Source: Hoeflea phototrophica DFL-43 (GTDB taxonomy: Bacteria; Pseudomonadota; Alphaproteobacteria; Rhizobiales; Rhizobiaceae). From it: a DNA stretch of 64,000 nucleotides. Made by a program: the position numbers and the translations under genes. Below are positions 52,527 to 61,115 of the stretch, one piece after another (position 1 is the first letter of the stretch; every line of letters starts with the position of its first letter). Where the stretch lies: NCBI RefSeq assembly GCF_000154705.2, contig NZ_CM002917.1, positions 638,461 through 702,460 on the forward strand, read 5' to 3'. The notes beneath the pieces are model-generated. The model searched no databases and was not told the origin of the DNA. It saw only the letters and a list, made by a program, of their open reading frames with translations.

Positions 52527-52912
52527 ATCTTATCTCCGACGCTATATGCTTCAAGGAGGGCGGCTAGCATTTCTTGCATAAGTTTGTTTTTTATTCTTTT
52601 GGGGATTGGTGCAATATATCTTTGTTGATTTTGATCAAACAAGACTTTGCTAGCCATTTCATTTGCGTGAAAAGCGAACGCTGGTTCGCATTCAGAAATG
52701 GCTCTTATCGCCGTCGTTCTAATCCGTTTCTCTGAACTCGTGTCGCCATATTTTGCAAAAGCTCGATTTGTGCAGATTATAGTTGTTTCTCTTGCATACT
52801 TTAGGTCAGCATCAGAAACGGGTCTCTTAGAGACTGAATTCCATGTATTTGATGTCACGCAACCACAAAGGACGATACATAATACAAAGATTTTTAATTT
52901 ATTTAGCCACAT
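52523..52912 (-). CDS. Small lipoprotein
   Basis: 129 residues from MWLNKLKIF. The N-terminus LKIFVLCIVLCGC is a lipoprotein signal with lipobox VLCGC, so the mature protein is probably lipid-anchored in an envelope membrane. The mature part is helical, with two further cysteines (IICTNRAF and SECEPAF) possibly bridged. Its stop overlaps the start of the secreted protein gene. AT-rich relative to the relaxase region. It could be an entry-exclusion-type protein, as small lipoproteins on conjugative elements often are; this is speculation. Confidence 0.6.
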   Translation of the reverse strand: MWLNKLKIFVLCIVLCGCVTSNTWNSVSKRPVSDADLKYARETTIICTNRAFAKYGDTSSEKRIRTTAIRAISECEPAFAFHANEMASKVLFDQNQQRYIAPIPKRIKNKLMQEMLAALLEAYSVGDKI

Positions 52913-53007
52913 AACAAAACTCTGCAGTTTATATCGTTTGCACCCCAACTAATCGGCTAATAATATAGCGAAGTCATCGTAGAAAAGCAAACATCAACAC
53001 TGTTTGC

Positions 53008-53319
53008 TTATTGTTGCCGATCTACCTCTGGTTCGAAACCAACAGTCACGGAATATCCTAGCACACGCGCATAGTCCTCCAGCGTCGCCAAGCGTGGAGA
53101 GACATCCGAGTTCAGGCTTTCCAGCCTTGAAATGTTGCTTTTCTTTGTGCCGAGCTTTTCAGCCATCTGTTCTTGGGTCAGCCCCGCTTGCTTACGCAGT
53201 GCGATCATCTGGCGCTTCATCTGAAACACAGAGCCCAGCGCATCATATTCAGCGCGGACTTCAGGGTCTTTGAGGGCTTTCTCGCGAAACCCTGCCATGT
53301 CTGGGCGTTCATTGCTCAT
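53008..53319 (-). CDS. XRE-family antitoxin, HigA-like
   Basis: 103 residues. The HTH lies at about 40-95: MIALRKQAGLTQEQMAEKLGTKKSNISRLES, then PRLATLEDYARVLGYSV. The N-terminal helix (KDPEVRAEYDAL) is typical of antitoxins paired with RelE-superfamily toxins. It overlaps the toxin gene by 11 bases, with the toxin upstream, which is the HigBA order. It should bind the 18-bp palindrome at 53646-53663. Confidence 0.85.
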   Translation of the reverse strand: MSNERPDMAGFREKALKDPEVRAEYDALGSVFQMKRQMIALRKQAGLTQEQMAEKLGTKKSNISRLESLNSDVSPRLATLEDYARVLGYSVTVGFEPEVDRQQ

Positions 53320-53638
53320 CTCGTATCTCCTTCATGCGTTTGCGCGCCGTCTCCATGTGCCGTTTCGGCAGCGCGTTGCTCTTCTTGATCGCCGTCAACA
53401 AAATGACGATCTCTTGACCTTTCACCGTGCAAAACACCGAACGAGAAATTCCTTCCTTGCCCTTGGCTCTGATTTCGAAGAGGCCGCTACTCAGCGGTGC
53501 GGTATGCGGACGTCCCAAGTCCGGCCCAAACTCTTCAATCAGATCAACAATCCGCAAGAAATTGGCCAAGATGCTTTTTGGCAAATTGAGCGCCTCTTTC
53601 TCGACCTTCGCACTGTAGAATGTGACTTTCCAATTCAT
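53309..53638 (-). CDS. RelE-superfamily toxin, HigB/Gp49-like
   Basis: 109 residues. The fold elements KVTFYSAKVEKEALNLPKSI, FGPDLGRPHTAPLSSGLFEIRAKGK, SRSVFCTVKGQEIVILLTAIKKS and the final RMKEI helix match the phage-derived Gp49/HigB toxin family, whose members cleave mRNA in the ribosome. The conserved R..Y/F...I.LLHAFxKK-type core is present as LLTAIKKS. The ATG at 53638 is chosen; 53653 would overlap the operator palindrome. It likely stabilises the island. Confidence 0.82.
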   Translation of the reverse strand: MNWKVTFYSAKVEKEALNLPKSILANFLRIVDLIEEFGPDLGRPHTAPLSSGLFEIRAKGKEGISRSVFCTVKGQEIVILLTAIKKSNALPKRHMETARKRMKEIRDEQ

Positions 53639-53645
53639 AGAATAT

Positions 53646-53663
53646 GTTATCATTAATGATAAC
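53646..53663. promoter_or_regulatory. 18-bp perfect palindrome, HigA operator candidate
   Basis: GTTATCATTAATGATAAC is a perfect 18-bp palindrome, 8 bases upstream of the toxin ATG. Antitoxins of this type repress their own operon through such a site. AT-rich flanks could carry the -10 element. Confidence 0.65.
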
Positions 53664-53695
53664 TCTCTGTCAAAATATTTATATATAGCATGAGG

Positions 53696-55003
53696 CTAAA
53701 GCTCTGGCTCTGGACCATCACGGGCGTGCGCGATGTCGGCACTTGGCCGCATGTGGGCATGGCTTTGAGCCTGATCGAACTCTAAAGGCCGCTCAAGCCA
53801 CGCAATGTCTTGACCAAGTTCTTGCGTGGTTGCCGAGAGGTCGAGTTGGCGTTTCTCATGCTCTTTTGCCCGCTGCTGTGACCGTCGCTCAAACCTGGCG
53901 GCGAGGCGCTGCGTCTCCACGAGATCACGTACTTGCGCGGCCTCACGCTCCAGCGCATTGCGCCGTTCCGCTTTGCGCCTGTGTCCTGTCAGCCTGTCGA
54001 TAAAGCCTAAGATGCCCTTGCGGATGCGCGCTTGGCGCTGCGCTTCCTCTTGCTGCGCACGGTTGTTTAGCCGTGCATCAAGTTGGGCTTGGCTTCGATG
54101 CAGCGTTTTGTCTTGATTGGCGGCGCGCTGTGCAAACACGGCACTGAAGCGTTTGGCTTTCGCATGTTGCTGATCGCGCAATTCCCGCAAGCGCTTTGCG
54201 ACCTGAGCCGCCGCCTTGGCATGGGCTTGCTGGACGGTGGGTAGAGCATCAGGTTCTCCGAGCTTCTCGCGAACAGTCTTGGTTTTCACGCCAACCCACC
54301 GCGAAATTGAGTAGACCTCGCCCTTATAATCGACAGCGACAAAGCCGCGCCGATCCCCTTTGGCCAGAATAAAGCCTTGTTCTTCGAGCGCATGCGCAAA
54401 CCCGCCGATGCTATCCGAGATTGCCCATCGCTCCTGAAACATCGCCTTGAGGGTTTTGGCATCGCGCCCTTGGCGCTTGGCTTGCTGCCATTCCGCAAGC
54501 GTGAAGTTTTTCGGATCGCGCCGTGTCGGATCGATAAAGCCATGGGGCATGCGCCAGCCATGACGGATGTATAACTCACGCCCGACATCAACCAGCTTGC
54601 GCTTGGTATATGAGAGCTGCACCGCCTTCATGCGCTGAACTTCAATCCGGCTCCACACGGCATGAGCGTGTTTGCGAAGCTTTCCATCGCTTCCATACTT
54701 TTCGTGAAAGACGATGATGCGCGGCTGTTTGGAAAGGCCGAGCCGCTCTTCCGCTAGTTCGGCCGCATCCAGAAAATCCTGATCACTCACGCTTTCGCCC
54801 TTGGGCGGGTTCAGGCTCAGTGAGAATAAATGCTGACGGCACTTGGTGGCGCGGCTCATCGCGTAGGATTCCGTGAGCGCGCCCATAACATCGCGCGAGA
54901 TGAAACCGCGCACATCGACGACCTGAACGGTTTCATTCTCGTCCTTCATGAGATGAAGGGCGAGGTCTTTGGCACCGCCGCGCTGATTGCCGTGCAGGAT
55001 CAT
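53696..55003 (-). CDS. Relaxase/mobilization nuclease
   Basis: 435 residues. The N-terminal relaxase domain (1-200) starts MILHGNQRGGAKDLALHL, has QHLFSLSLNPPKGESVSD, and the metal-binding motif HAHAVWSRI near residue 113. The C-terminal half is a long Arg/Gln-rich coiled coil. It belongs to an alphaproteobacterial group of MOB relaxases in which the usual N-terminal catalytic Tyr is not obvious; Tyr48 is the only early Tyr. It would nick oriT and pilot the strand. Its start overlaps the mobC stop (TAATG). Confidence 0.87.
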   Translation of the reverse strand: MILHGNQRGGAKDLALHLMKDENETVQVVDVRGFISRDVMGALTESYAMSRATKCRQHLFSLSLNPPKGESVSDQDFLDAAELAEERLGLSKQPRIIVFHEKYGSDGKLRKHAHAVWSRIEVQRMKAVQLSYTKRKLVDVGRELYIRHGWRMPHGFIDPTRRDPKNFTLAEWQQAKRQGRDAKTLKAMFQERWAISDSIGGFAHALEEQGFILAKGDRRGFVAVDYKGEVYSISRWVGVKTKTVREKLGEPDALPTVQQAHAKAAAQVAKRLRELRDQQHAKAKRFSAVFAQRAANQDKTLHRSQAQLDARLNNRAQQEEAQRQARIRKGILGFIDRLTGHRRKAERRNALEREAAQVRDLVETQRLAARFERRSQQRAKEHEKRQLDLSATTQELGQDIAWLERPLEFDQAQSHAHMRPSADIAHARDGPEPEL

Positions 55004-55395
55004 TAGTAATCACCATCATACGGTTGAGCAGGTGGTTTCAGCCCCAGAGCACGGATCAGATCATCACGCATTTCCAAAACCAGCAAACACGACGCTGCGA
55101 TCTGGGCTTCCTGCTCATCACTCAGGACGAGATCACCGGCCTCGATTGCCTTGGCGATAGCATCCAGATTGGCAAACACATCATTTTCGCCGAGCGCTGC
55201 CAGCACACGCACCAACATCTGATAGCGATCCAAAACCTCTGAAGCGCCTGGCATTAGTGCGTCGGCAAACACGCGGTCTTTGATGAAGCTGCCTAGCGGC
55301 TGGTCGCCAGCGAGTTTTTCCAGTCGTTTGCGTTCGGCTTTATTCAGACGCAGCGACAGTGGAGCGGGGCGCTTTGGTTTGACATGAGCAGTCAT
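55003..55395 (-). CDS. MobC-like relaxosome accessory protein
   Basis: 130 residues. The basic N-terminus PAPLSLRLNKAERKRLEKLAGDQPLGSFIKDRVF is a ribbon-helix-helix type domain as in MobC/MbeC proteins, which bind oriT and help the relaxase. The rest is helical. The ATG overlaps the stop of the reading frame that enters from the island end (ATGA), which in the circle would be the end of the recombinase gene. In the integrated state no gene feeds it from upstream. Confidence 0.8.
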   Translation of the reverse strand: MTAHVKPKRPAPLSLRLNKAERKRLEKLAGDQPLGSFIKDRVFADALMPGASEVLDRYQMLVRVLAALGENDVFANLDAIAKAIEAGDLVLSDEQEAQIAASCLLVLEMRDDLIRALGLKPPAQPYDGDY

Positions 55396-55556
55396 GACAG
55401 CCCTCCCGGAGAAGGGCCTTCCGCTGCTTTTGTGTCCAGGTTCTCCTCGTCACACACAGCAACGACTTGCTCAAAATCTGAGTGCTTGAGCCTGTGCCCC
55501 CAATCCTCCAAAACCTCGATCAGAGCGTTCGAAGTCTCTCTATCGAGGGGCACCAC
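55392..55556 (-). pseudogene. Detached 3' end of the island 2 recombinase gene
   Basis: An open frame that starts at the attachment core (codon CCC at 55550-55548) and ends with TGA at 55394-55392, overlapping the mobC start. The encoded tail begins LDRETSNALIEVLEDWGHRL and reads as ordinary helical protein sequence. No start of its own is evident apart from two GTG codons at the very edge. Joining the two cores puts it in frame behind the recombinase and gives a protein of about 574 residues. It is detached here, not degraded. Confidence 0.78.
55548..55555. repeat. Island 2 right attachment core
   Basis: GGGCACCA, identical to the end of tRNA-Phe. It is followed by CTTTTTTTCAAGC, which in the empty site would directly follow tRNA-Phe as its T-rich terminator. 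Confidence 0.8.
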
Positions 55557-55691
55557 TTTTTTTCAAGCAAAAGCGATAGTCTTCAGCTGTCTTCAGGATG
55601 GCTCTGCCCCGGCGCCGTTGGCGGTGTTTGCTGGCACGACACTCCTCCTCCGCGCCTCAAGGTCGCCAAGCAGCCTTTTTCCGCTCTTTGC

Positions 55692-56507
55692 CTATCCGGT
55701 CCGCTTGCGGCTGCCGCAGGCAGTGTCTTGCTCTTGTGCGGTGCCGGTTGAGTCCGCTTCGGAAGAGCGATCCTCAATCAAGCCTTTTGGCGCTGCGGGG
55801 CATGCTGAAAGCCACAAATCATCAAGCCGAGACAGCGCAGCTGCGTCGAAATCATCGATATGATGCCAGTATTCGCCGTCCTCGATCATGTAGCCGAGCC
55901 GGGCTTCTTCCTGCAGCGCGGTTTCGGCTGCGGCGGAATCGATCCCTGTTGTGAACGGCCTGGAACTGAGATCGTTCAGCCGTGCGCGGGGAAACACCAG
56001 CCGGCTCTTGGGCTCGGTCGACAGGTTGACGCAGGCGCAGCCCTGCCGATGCGCCAGCGCCATCAGCCGGGCTGATTTTGCCTCCAGCGATTGCAGTGTC
56101 ACGTCCGGGCGCAGCGGATCGGCAGTCCCCTTTCCGTAGAAATGGGTCACGGTTCCGGAATAGGTCATGTCGCAGCCGAAATAGGCCAGGATGTCGGGCT
56201 TCAGCGCATCGAGAGCCCAATAGCCGGCGGTAAACGCCATGGTACCGCCGGCGTAGACGAAGCCGCCGAACCGGTTTTGCGCCGGCACATAGCTTTCATG
56301 GCTGTGAACTTCCTGTCCGGGCAACAGGGTGCGCGGCCTGCGATCCTGTGGGAAATCCCCGGCATGGATCAGGTAATCCCAGTCCGGACGCACCCGCCAG
56401 GCATTGTTGATGGTGACAATCGTGAGGTTGTCGGGCTTTGGCCAGTGCCGGGCGTGGGGTGCGCTCGGGCCGCTGCCAAGGATAAGAACAATTGAAGGTG
56501 GTCTCAA
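55692..56507 (-). CDS. DUF115-like Rossmann-fold protein
   Basis: 271 residues. SIVLILGSGPSAPHARHW at the N-terminus, then TIVTINNAWRVRPDWDYLIHAGDFP, a YAGGTMAFTAGYWALDALKPDILAYFGCDMTY stretch and a variable C-terminus. The pattern (GSGPS, a turn with D, GCDM) is like DUF115/MAF-type proteins in bacterial glycan modification. The only plausible start is TTG at 56507; no strong ribosome-binding site is visible. First host gene after island 2. Confidence 0.65.
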   Translation of the reverse strand: MRPPSIVLILGSGPSAPHARHWPKPDNLTIVTINNAWRVRPDWDYLIHAGDFPQDRRPRTLLPGQEVHSHESYVPAQNRFGGFVYAGGTMAFTAGYWALDALKPDILAYFGCDMTYSGTVTHFYGKGTADPLRPDVTLQSLEAKSARLMALAHRQGCACVNLSTEPKSRLVFPRARLNDLSSRPFTTGIDSAAAETALQEEARLGYMIEDGEYWHHIDDFDAAALSRLDDLWLSACPAAPKGLIEDRSSEADSTGTAQEQDTACGSRKRTG

Positions 56508-56551
56508 AATCTCAATCCGACTTGTCTCTCAAGTGTGGTGACGTGCTCGCG

Positions 56552-57901
56552 TCAATCGCAACGAACCGGTGCGGGCGATGTAAGGTGTGGTTCCAGAAGT
56601 CCCGCGATGTCGACGCGCGCTTTCAAACGGCTTGCCAACAGGTACATCCCGCCGATTTTGCGTTGCAGGAACAAGACATCTATCGGCGGAACGTGGCCGA
56701 ATTCCCGTTCCGCGGCCATCATCATTCCGTGCTCGCGAAGCGCCGGGAGCAGGGTGTCGTCGGAGAAGTCAAAAACCGGGTTTGTTCGAAGGGCACTGAA
56801 CATCAGCTCCGCCATCTCCAGAAGCTTTCGCTCATGATGGCGCGGCATGTGCTCGCCAAAAAGGCCCAGCGCCAGCGCAGCGGTTCGAACCTCATCCCTG
56901 TTGCCTGCAAGCCCTGCTTTGAGGAGGTTTCTGTATTGGCTCGCAACATTCGTTGAGAGTTGGCGTGTTGCGCCAAAGTCGAGCAGAACAACTCGGCCCG
57001 AAGCAACGTCATAGCGGTAATTGGCGAAGTTCGGATCTGACTGCATGAGCTGGAACTCGAACATCTCGCGCAGGACAAGTTCGATCAGAGTGGCAGCGAC
57101 CCGGTCCCTGAGCTCTTGCGAGTGTGATGCAAGCGCTTCGATCGGGACGCCTTTGACAAAAGTCATCGCAAGCACGTGCTCGGTGGAAAAGTCGGCCGCA
57201 AGGTCGGGTACCAGAAACTCCGGTGAGTCTTTGAGCAACTGTCTGAAATTCAAGAGACATTCGCCCTCGCGCACGTAGTCAGCCTCTTCGTGAAGCTGCT
57301 GTTTTGCGGCCACGAGCAGGGGGGCAATGTCGAGGCCTTTTGGCAGCAGACCCGACAGGCGCAGCAGCGCTCCGACATTGTCCACGTCGCTGTCGATGCT
57401 GTCGCGCACGCCCGGGTACTGGATCTTGATCGCAAGCTCTCGTCCGTCTGGCGTTTTCGCACGGTGAACCTGACCGATTGAAGCCGCAGCCAGAGGGGTT
57501 GCGGAAAACTGTGCGAACCGGCTGCGCCAGCCTTCGCCCCATTGCTGCTTCAAGGTGGCATTCAACTGCGCTGCCGGCATGTGTTGCGCGTCTTCGCGCA
57601 GGCGGCTCAATATTTCGGTGAGTTCCATGGGCAGCAATTCGCCGGCGTCCATCGAGATCAGCTGGCCGACCTTCATCGCAGCACCACGCAGATGCGCGAG
57701 CTGCTGCGTAACGCGGAGCGCATTGCCCGGCGTCAGCAGCAGCTCGCTTACCGAAGGTCGTCTGCCGCGTGCCACCTGCAGGGCGCCATCAACAAGCATG
57801 CCGCCCAGAACTCCTGACGCCATGCCGCCAAACAGCGCCAGTCTTGACATGCGGCTGCTGGGAACGGACCGGCTTGGCGAAACAGTTTTGGGATTGGACA
57901 A
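56552..57901 (-). CDS. ABC1/UbiB-family atypical kinase
   Basis: 449 residues. The family-specific motifs are present: the KxGQ motif in AAMKVGQLIS near residue 76, the A-rich loop PLAAASIGQVHRA, Lys in IKIQYPGV, the EADY segment, MQSDPNFANY and LLDFGATRQ. One N-terminal hydrophobic stretch (RLALFGGMASGVLGGMLV) suggests membrane association. UbiB-type proteins have ATPase activity and support ubiquinone synthesis or lipid handling. This is the shorter ABC1/AarF paralogue rather than canonical UbiB, so I give no symbol. Confidence 0.9.
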   Translation of the reverse strand: MSNPKTVSPSRSVPSSRMSRLALFGGMASGVLGGMLVDGALQVARGRRPSVSELLLTPGNALRVTQQLAHLRGAAMKVGQLISMDAGELLPMELTEILSRLREDAQHMPAAQLNATLKQQWGEGWRSRFAQFSATPLAAASIGQVHRAKTPDGRELAIKIQYPGVRDSIDSDVDNVGALLRLSGLLPKGLDIAPLLVAAKQQLHEEADYVREGECLLNFRQLLKDSPEFLVPDLAADFSTEHVLAMTFVKGVPIEALASHSQELRDRVAATLIELVLREMFEFQLMQSDPNFANYRYDVASGRVVLLDFGATRQLSTNVASQYRNLLKAGLAGNRDEVRTAALALGLFGEHMPRHHERKLLEMAELMFSALRTNPVFDFSDDTLLPALREHGMMMAAEREFGHVPPIDVLFLQRKIGGMYLLASRLKARVDIAGLLEPHLTSPAPVRCD

Positions 57902-58161
57902 GGGGGACTCTCTAAGCTGCGCGCCGGGTGACAGGTTTTGCTTTTGCGATGCTTTTCCTAACCGGTTGATTTAGGCGCGCATTGCCATCCGGCAATGAGA
58001 GAAGTCCTTTTCCATGCTCCAGGTCTCCGAGATTGCCGATAAAGAGGGGCAGGGAAACAGTTTCATGCGCAGATGCGTCCGTGCTCAGCCAGCTTTTCTG
58101 GCTGAATGGACTCTCGGTCTCCGGCTTTGCTGCGATGCGAATTCCCGCTAACCTGTTGGCG

Positions 58162-58839
58162 ATGATTTGGCAGGACCCAGCCGTGACATATCCGATACTT
58201 TATTCATTCCGGCGTTGCCCCTATGCCATCCGGGCGCGAATCGCCATTGCCGCATCAGGCGTCAAGGTTGAGTTGCGCGAGGTGGTTCTGCGCGACAAGC
58301 CGGCAGCTTTCCTATCCGCTTCGCCAAGCGCAACCGTGCCGTGCCTGGTTCCGGCAACGGCCGGAATGGCCGGTGAGGGCGCGCCGGGCGGCCCGACGGT
58401 GATCGATGAAAGCCTGGATGTAATGATCTGGGCGATGAAACAGAATGACCCGGAAGGTTGGCTCGAGATGCCTGATCGGGGATTTGACTGGATTGCCCGT
58501 GTGGACGGACCCTTCAAGCAGGCGCTGGACCGCACAAAATATCCGCAGCGCTATCCTGAATCTGAGCCGGTGGAGCAGCGCGGCATTGCCGCCGCATTCC
58601 TTCAGGAACTGGATCAGGCACTCGGCAACTGGATCTTCGAACGGCCCAGTCTGGCCGATTTCGCCATTCTTCCCTTCGTGCGCCAATTCGCCTTTGTCGA
58701 TAAGCAATGGTTTGACGCCCAGCCCTGGCCGAAGCTGCACACCTGGCTATCGAGGTTTCTCAGCTCTGACCGTTTTGAGAGGGTGATGCGAAAGTACCCG
58801 CAGTGGCGCCTGGGCGACGAGCCTGTTTACTTCCCCTGA
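58162..58839 (+). CDS. Glutathione S-transferase-like protein
   Basis: 225 residues from MIWQDPAVTYP. The thioredoxin-like N-terminal domain has LYSFRRCPYAIRARIAIAASG (CPY in the glutaredoxin position), then ATVPCLV with the cis-Pro, and the ES of VIDESLDVMIW for glutathione binding. The C-terminal helical domain follows with SLADFAILPFVRQFAFVD. Substrate unknown. A longer in-frame reading from 57982 exists, but the extra N-terminus looks non-coding; no strong ribosome-binding site decides the start. Confidence 0.87.
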   Translation: MIWQDPAVTYPILYSFRRCPYAIRARIAIAASGVKVELREVVLRDKPAAFLSASPSATVPCLVPATAGMAGEGAPGGPTVIDESLDVMIWAMKQNDPEGWLEMPDRGFDWIARVDGPFKQALDRTKYPQRYPESEPVEQRGIAAAFLQELDQALGNWIFERPSLADFAILPFVRQFAFVDKQWFDAQPWPKLHTWLSRFLSSDRFERVMRKYPQWRLGDEPVYFP

Positions 58840-59321
58840 TGCACGCCGCGTTTGAACAACACAGATGCATCATTCCAAGGCGCGATAATTCTCTCAAGCA
58901 GAAAGCGGAAACAACAGCGCACTGTTTAAGGACTAAAGGCCGGAAAAGCAGGGTTTTCAGAACACTGGAGTCTGACGCTCACGAGCGTCGGTCTTGTGCA
59001 AAAGCACTGAGAAGATTGCAAGTGTTGCAGTGGCAATGGCGATTGCGCCAAATCCGAGAACGGTCATGTCTCTATTCCTGGTGACTTCATTGTCATCGAT
59101 AGACAAATAATTCACACAGTCGGCTTGCGCGAACCTTACCAATTGTGCCTCAAATTTATGGCCAATATTTGATTAACAGTGGTTGCACTTTGTTAACCTT
59201 CGGGCAAGGATTAAACCGTAAAAATTGACCCTCGTCGAATTGTAGCCGTTCTAGCGTATTTAAGGCTCACAAAGGCATGACGCCGTTTTGACGACCCGGA
59301 CATAGGGCCGGATCTTTCCAA
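58840..59321. other. Intergenic region before the che operon
   Basis: 482 bases with one possible small membrane protein (58957-59067, minus). TTAACA-N12-TGTTAA at 59173-59196 is a candidate operator or promoter element, and an AT-rich stretch at 59130-59230 may hold the che operon promoter. Nothing else is supported. Confidence 0.45.
58957..59067 (-). CDS. Possible 36-residue membrane protein
   Basis: MTVLGFGAIAIATATLAIFSVLLHK is a single hydrophobic helix followed by a short charged tail. AGGA lies 9 bases upstream of the ATG. Small single-pass proteins like this are common, but coding here rests only on hydrophobicity and the ribosome-binding site. Confidence 0.35.
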   Translation of the reverse strand: MTVLGFGAIAIATATLAIFSVLLHKTDARERQTPVF

Positions 59322-61049
59322 ATGAATTCATCCGGGCGGCGCCCGGGCTTGAGAACCGGCATGTGCAGTCTCGCGGTGAGCGGAGCGGCATGGGGATTCG
59401 GTCAAGCCACAAGGCCGCTCTCGGAAAAGTTTCAAACCGCCGGGGGGCAATCACCGGCAAAATGGGGTAGGCGCGTGGGGAATGTCCAGGCAAGGGTGAG
59501 GGATGAGGCAGCGGCTGACGGCTTGCGCGCTCGTCTGGACCTGACAGCTCTCGATACCGAGGGCTGCGAGCGCCTGCGCGAAATTCGCCCGATGATCGAG
59601 GCTGAAGCCCGCATGGCGCTCAAGGGGTTCTTCGAGCGTTTGCAGAACACCCCGGAGATCGCCAGCCTGTTCAGCTCTGCACGACAGGTCGACCGGCTCG
59701 AAGATCTCGAGGTCGCCCATTGGTCGATCCTCTCTGATGGCCGTTTCGATACCCTCTATGTTGATCGCTCGGTCATTCTCGGCGAAGTGCGGCAGCGCAT
59801 CGGGCTCGATGCGGGATGGTCCATCGGCGGGCACGCTCTGGTTCTTGAGCGGGTGATCCGCCGCCTGGTAGAGGAAAGCCGCACTGGCATCTTCAAGCAT
59901 TTCTCCAAGCGCGCCGACCGCAACTTGCTGGCTGACCGGTTGGTCGATGTCGTCAAGGCAGCACTGATCGACATTGATATGCAGGTCTCCCATCGCCTGC
60001 GTGAACAGTCGCGAACATTCGAACAGCGCCATGAGGACGAGGCCGCCCAGGCACGCGAACTGGTTGAGAGCACTCTTGGCGCGGCGCTTGCGCAGCTTGC
60101 CGAAGGCGATCTCAGCGTTCGTGTCGATCCCGACAGCATCGACGCACACCGCCAGACTGCAGAACACTTCAACCGCGCAGTCAGCGGTTTCGAGGATCTG
60201 GTCAAGACCTCCACGGAACGCCTCTCGCGGGCTGAAAAACTTGCCCGGCGCATGGCGGACGATCTCGAAACGGTGCGCTCCGACATCGAGCGGCAAGGCG
60301 CAGCACTGGGCGAGCAGCACAGCGATCTTGACGACGTTGCAAACCGCATCCGCGCCAGCGCGGAAACCGCGCGTGAGGCCGAAGCCCTGATTTCCCAGGC
60401 GCGGCAAAGCGCGGAAGACGGGGACCGGATTGTCGAAAGCGCCATTGGCGCCATGGCCGGGGTGGAACAGTCCGCCGAGCAGATCGGCAAGATCATATCC
60501 GTGATCGACGAGATTGCATTCCAGACCAATCTCCTTGCACTCAATGCCGGCATCGAAGCCGCACGTGCAGGCGAAGCCGGCCGCGGCTTTGCCGTTGTCG
60601 CCACCGAAGTCCGCGCCCTGGCGCAGCGTTCTGCCGGTGCGGCAAGCGAGATCAAGGACCTCGTTTCAGACGCAAAGACCCAGGTTGGCCGTGGCGTGGA
60701 ACTTGTCGGCAAAACCCGCTCGGCAATTTCCGGCCTGGTCGAGCAGGTGGGCGAGATTTCGAAATCTGTTGCGGGCGTAAGCACGCGGTCTGACGCCGAA
60801 GCGATCCGGATTGCCGCTTCGGTCTCGGCTCTGGGCCAAGCCGCGCAGCAGGTCGCCTCCGGTGGATCGCAGTTCTTCGGCCTCGCGGAAACCGGCGCAG
60901 ACCTGCACCTCGTCATCACCGAACTTGGCGAGCAGATCAGATTGCATCGGCATCATCGCGGTGCCGGATTTGAAACCGTCGAAATCTCCGGCGCTCAGTC
61001 ATGGGCGCCGGATGTTTCAGCACCGTCTTCCATGTTGAGGTCCGGATAA
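59322..61049 (+). CDS. Globin-coupled methyl-accepting chemotaxis protein (IcpA-like)
   Basis: 575 residues without transmembrane segments, so cytoplasmic. A globin-type sensor domain covers about 60-225 ([55 protein letters not shown]), then a HAMP-like linker ([13 protein letters not shown]) and the MCP signalling domain with tip [20 protein letters not shown]. At the position of the heme-proximal His of globin-coupled sensors (before IGL) there is Arg157 (GEVRQRIGL). The real start may be GTG 59475, since the first 51 residues look unrelated. It heads mcp-cheS-cheY1-cheA. Confidence 0.9.
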   Translation: MNSSGRRPGLRTGMCSLAVSGAAWGFGQATRPLSEKFQTAGGQSPAKWGRRVGNVQARVRDEAAADGLRARLDLTALDTEGCERLREIRPMIEAEARMALKGFFERLQNTPEIASLFSSARQVDRLEDLEVAHWSILSDGRFDTLYVDRSVILGEVRQRIGLDAGWSIGGHALVLERVIRRLVEESRTGIFKHFSKRADRNLLADRLVDVVKAALIDIDMQVSHRLREQSRTFEQRHEDEAAQARELVESTLGAALAQLAEGDLSVRVDPDSIDAHRQTAEHFNRAVSGFEDLVKTSTERLSRAEKLARRMADDLETVRSDIERQGAALGEQHSDLDDVANRIRASAETAREAEALISQARQSAEDGDRIVESAIGAMAGVEQSAEQIGKIISVIDEIAFQTNLLALNAGIEAARAGEAGRGFAVVATEVRALAQRSAGAASEIKDLVSDAKTQVGRGVELVGKTRSAISGLVEQVGEISKSVAGVSTRSDAEAIRIAASVSALGQAAQQVASGGSQFFGLAETGADLHLVITELGEQIRLHRHHRGAGFETVEISGAQSWAPDVSAPSSMLRSG

Positions 61050-61115
61050 TGCATCAGATCAAGAACAAGGCTGTTGCATGCCCCCGCATCTCAAAAACAA
61101 GTGAGGAACATCTAA

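Larger units (their letters stand above)
24140..55555. mobile_element. Mobilizable island 2 in tRNA-Phe
   Basis: About 31.4 kb between the two GGGCACCA cores. Backbone: large serine recombinase, MobC-like protein, relaxase, broken VirD4-like coupling protein, conjugation-type accessory genes, small resolvase, ArdA. Cargo: XRE/HExxH pair, SIR2 protein, NERD-helicase, Druantia-like operon, HigBA. No type IV secretion ATPase or channel genes are seen, so transfer would need a helper. With the coupling protein disrupted it is probably not fully competent now. Confidence 0.85.
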
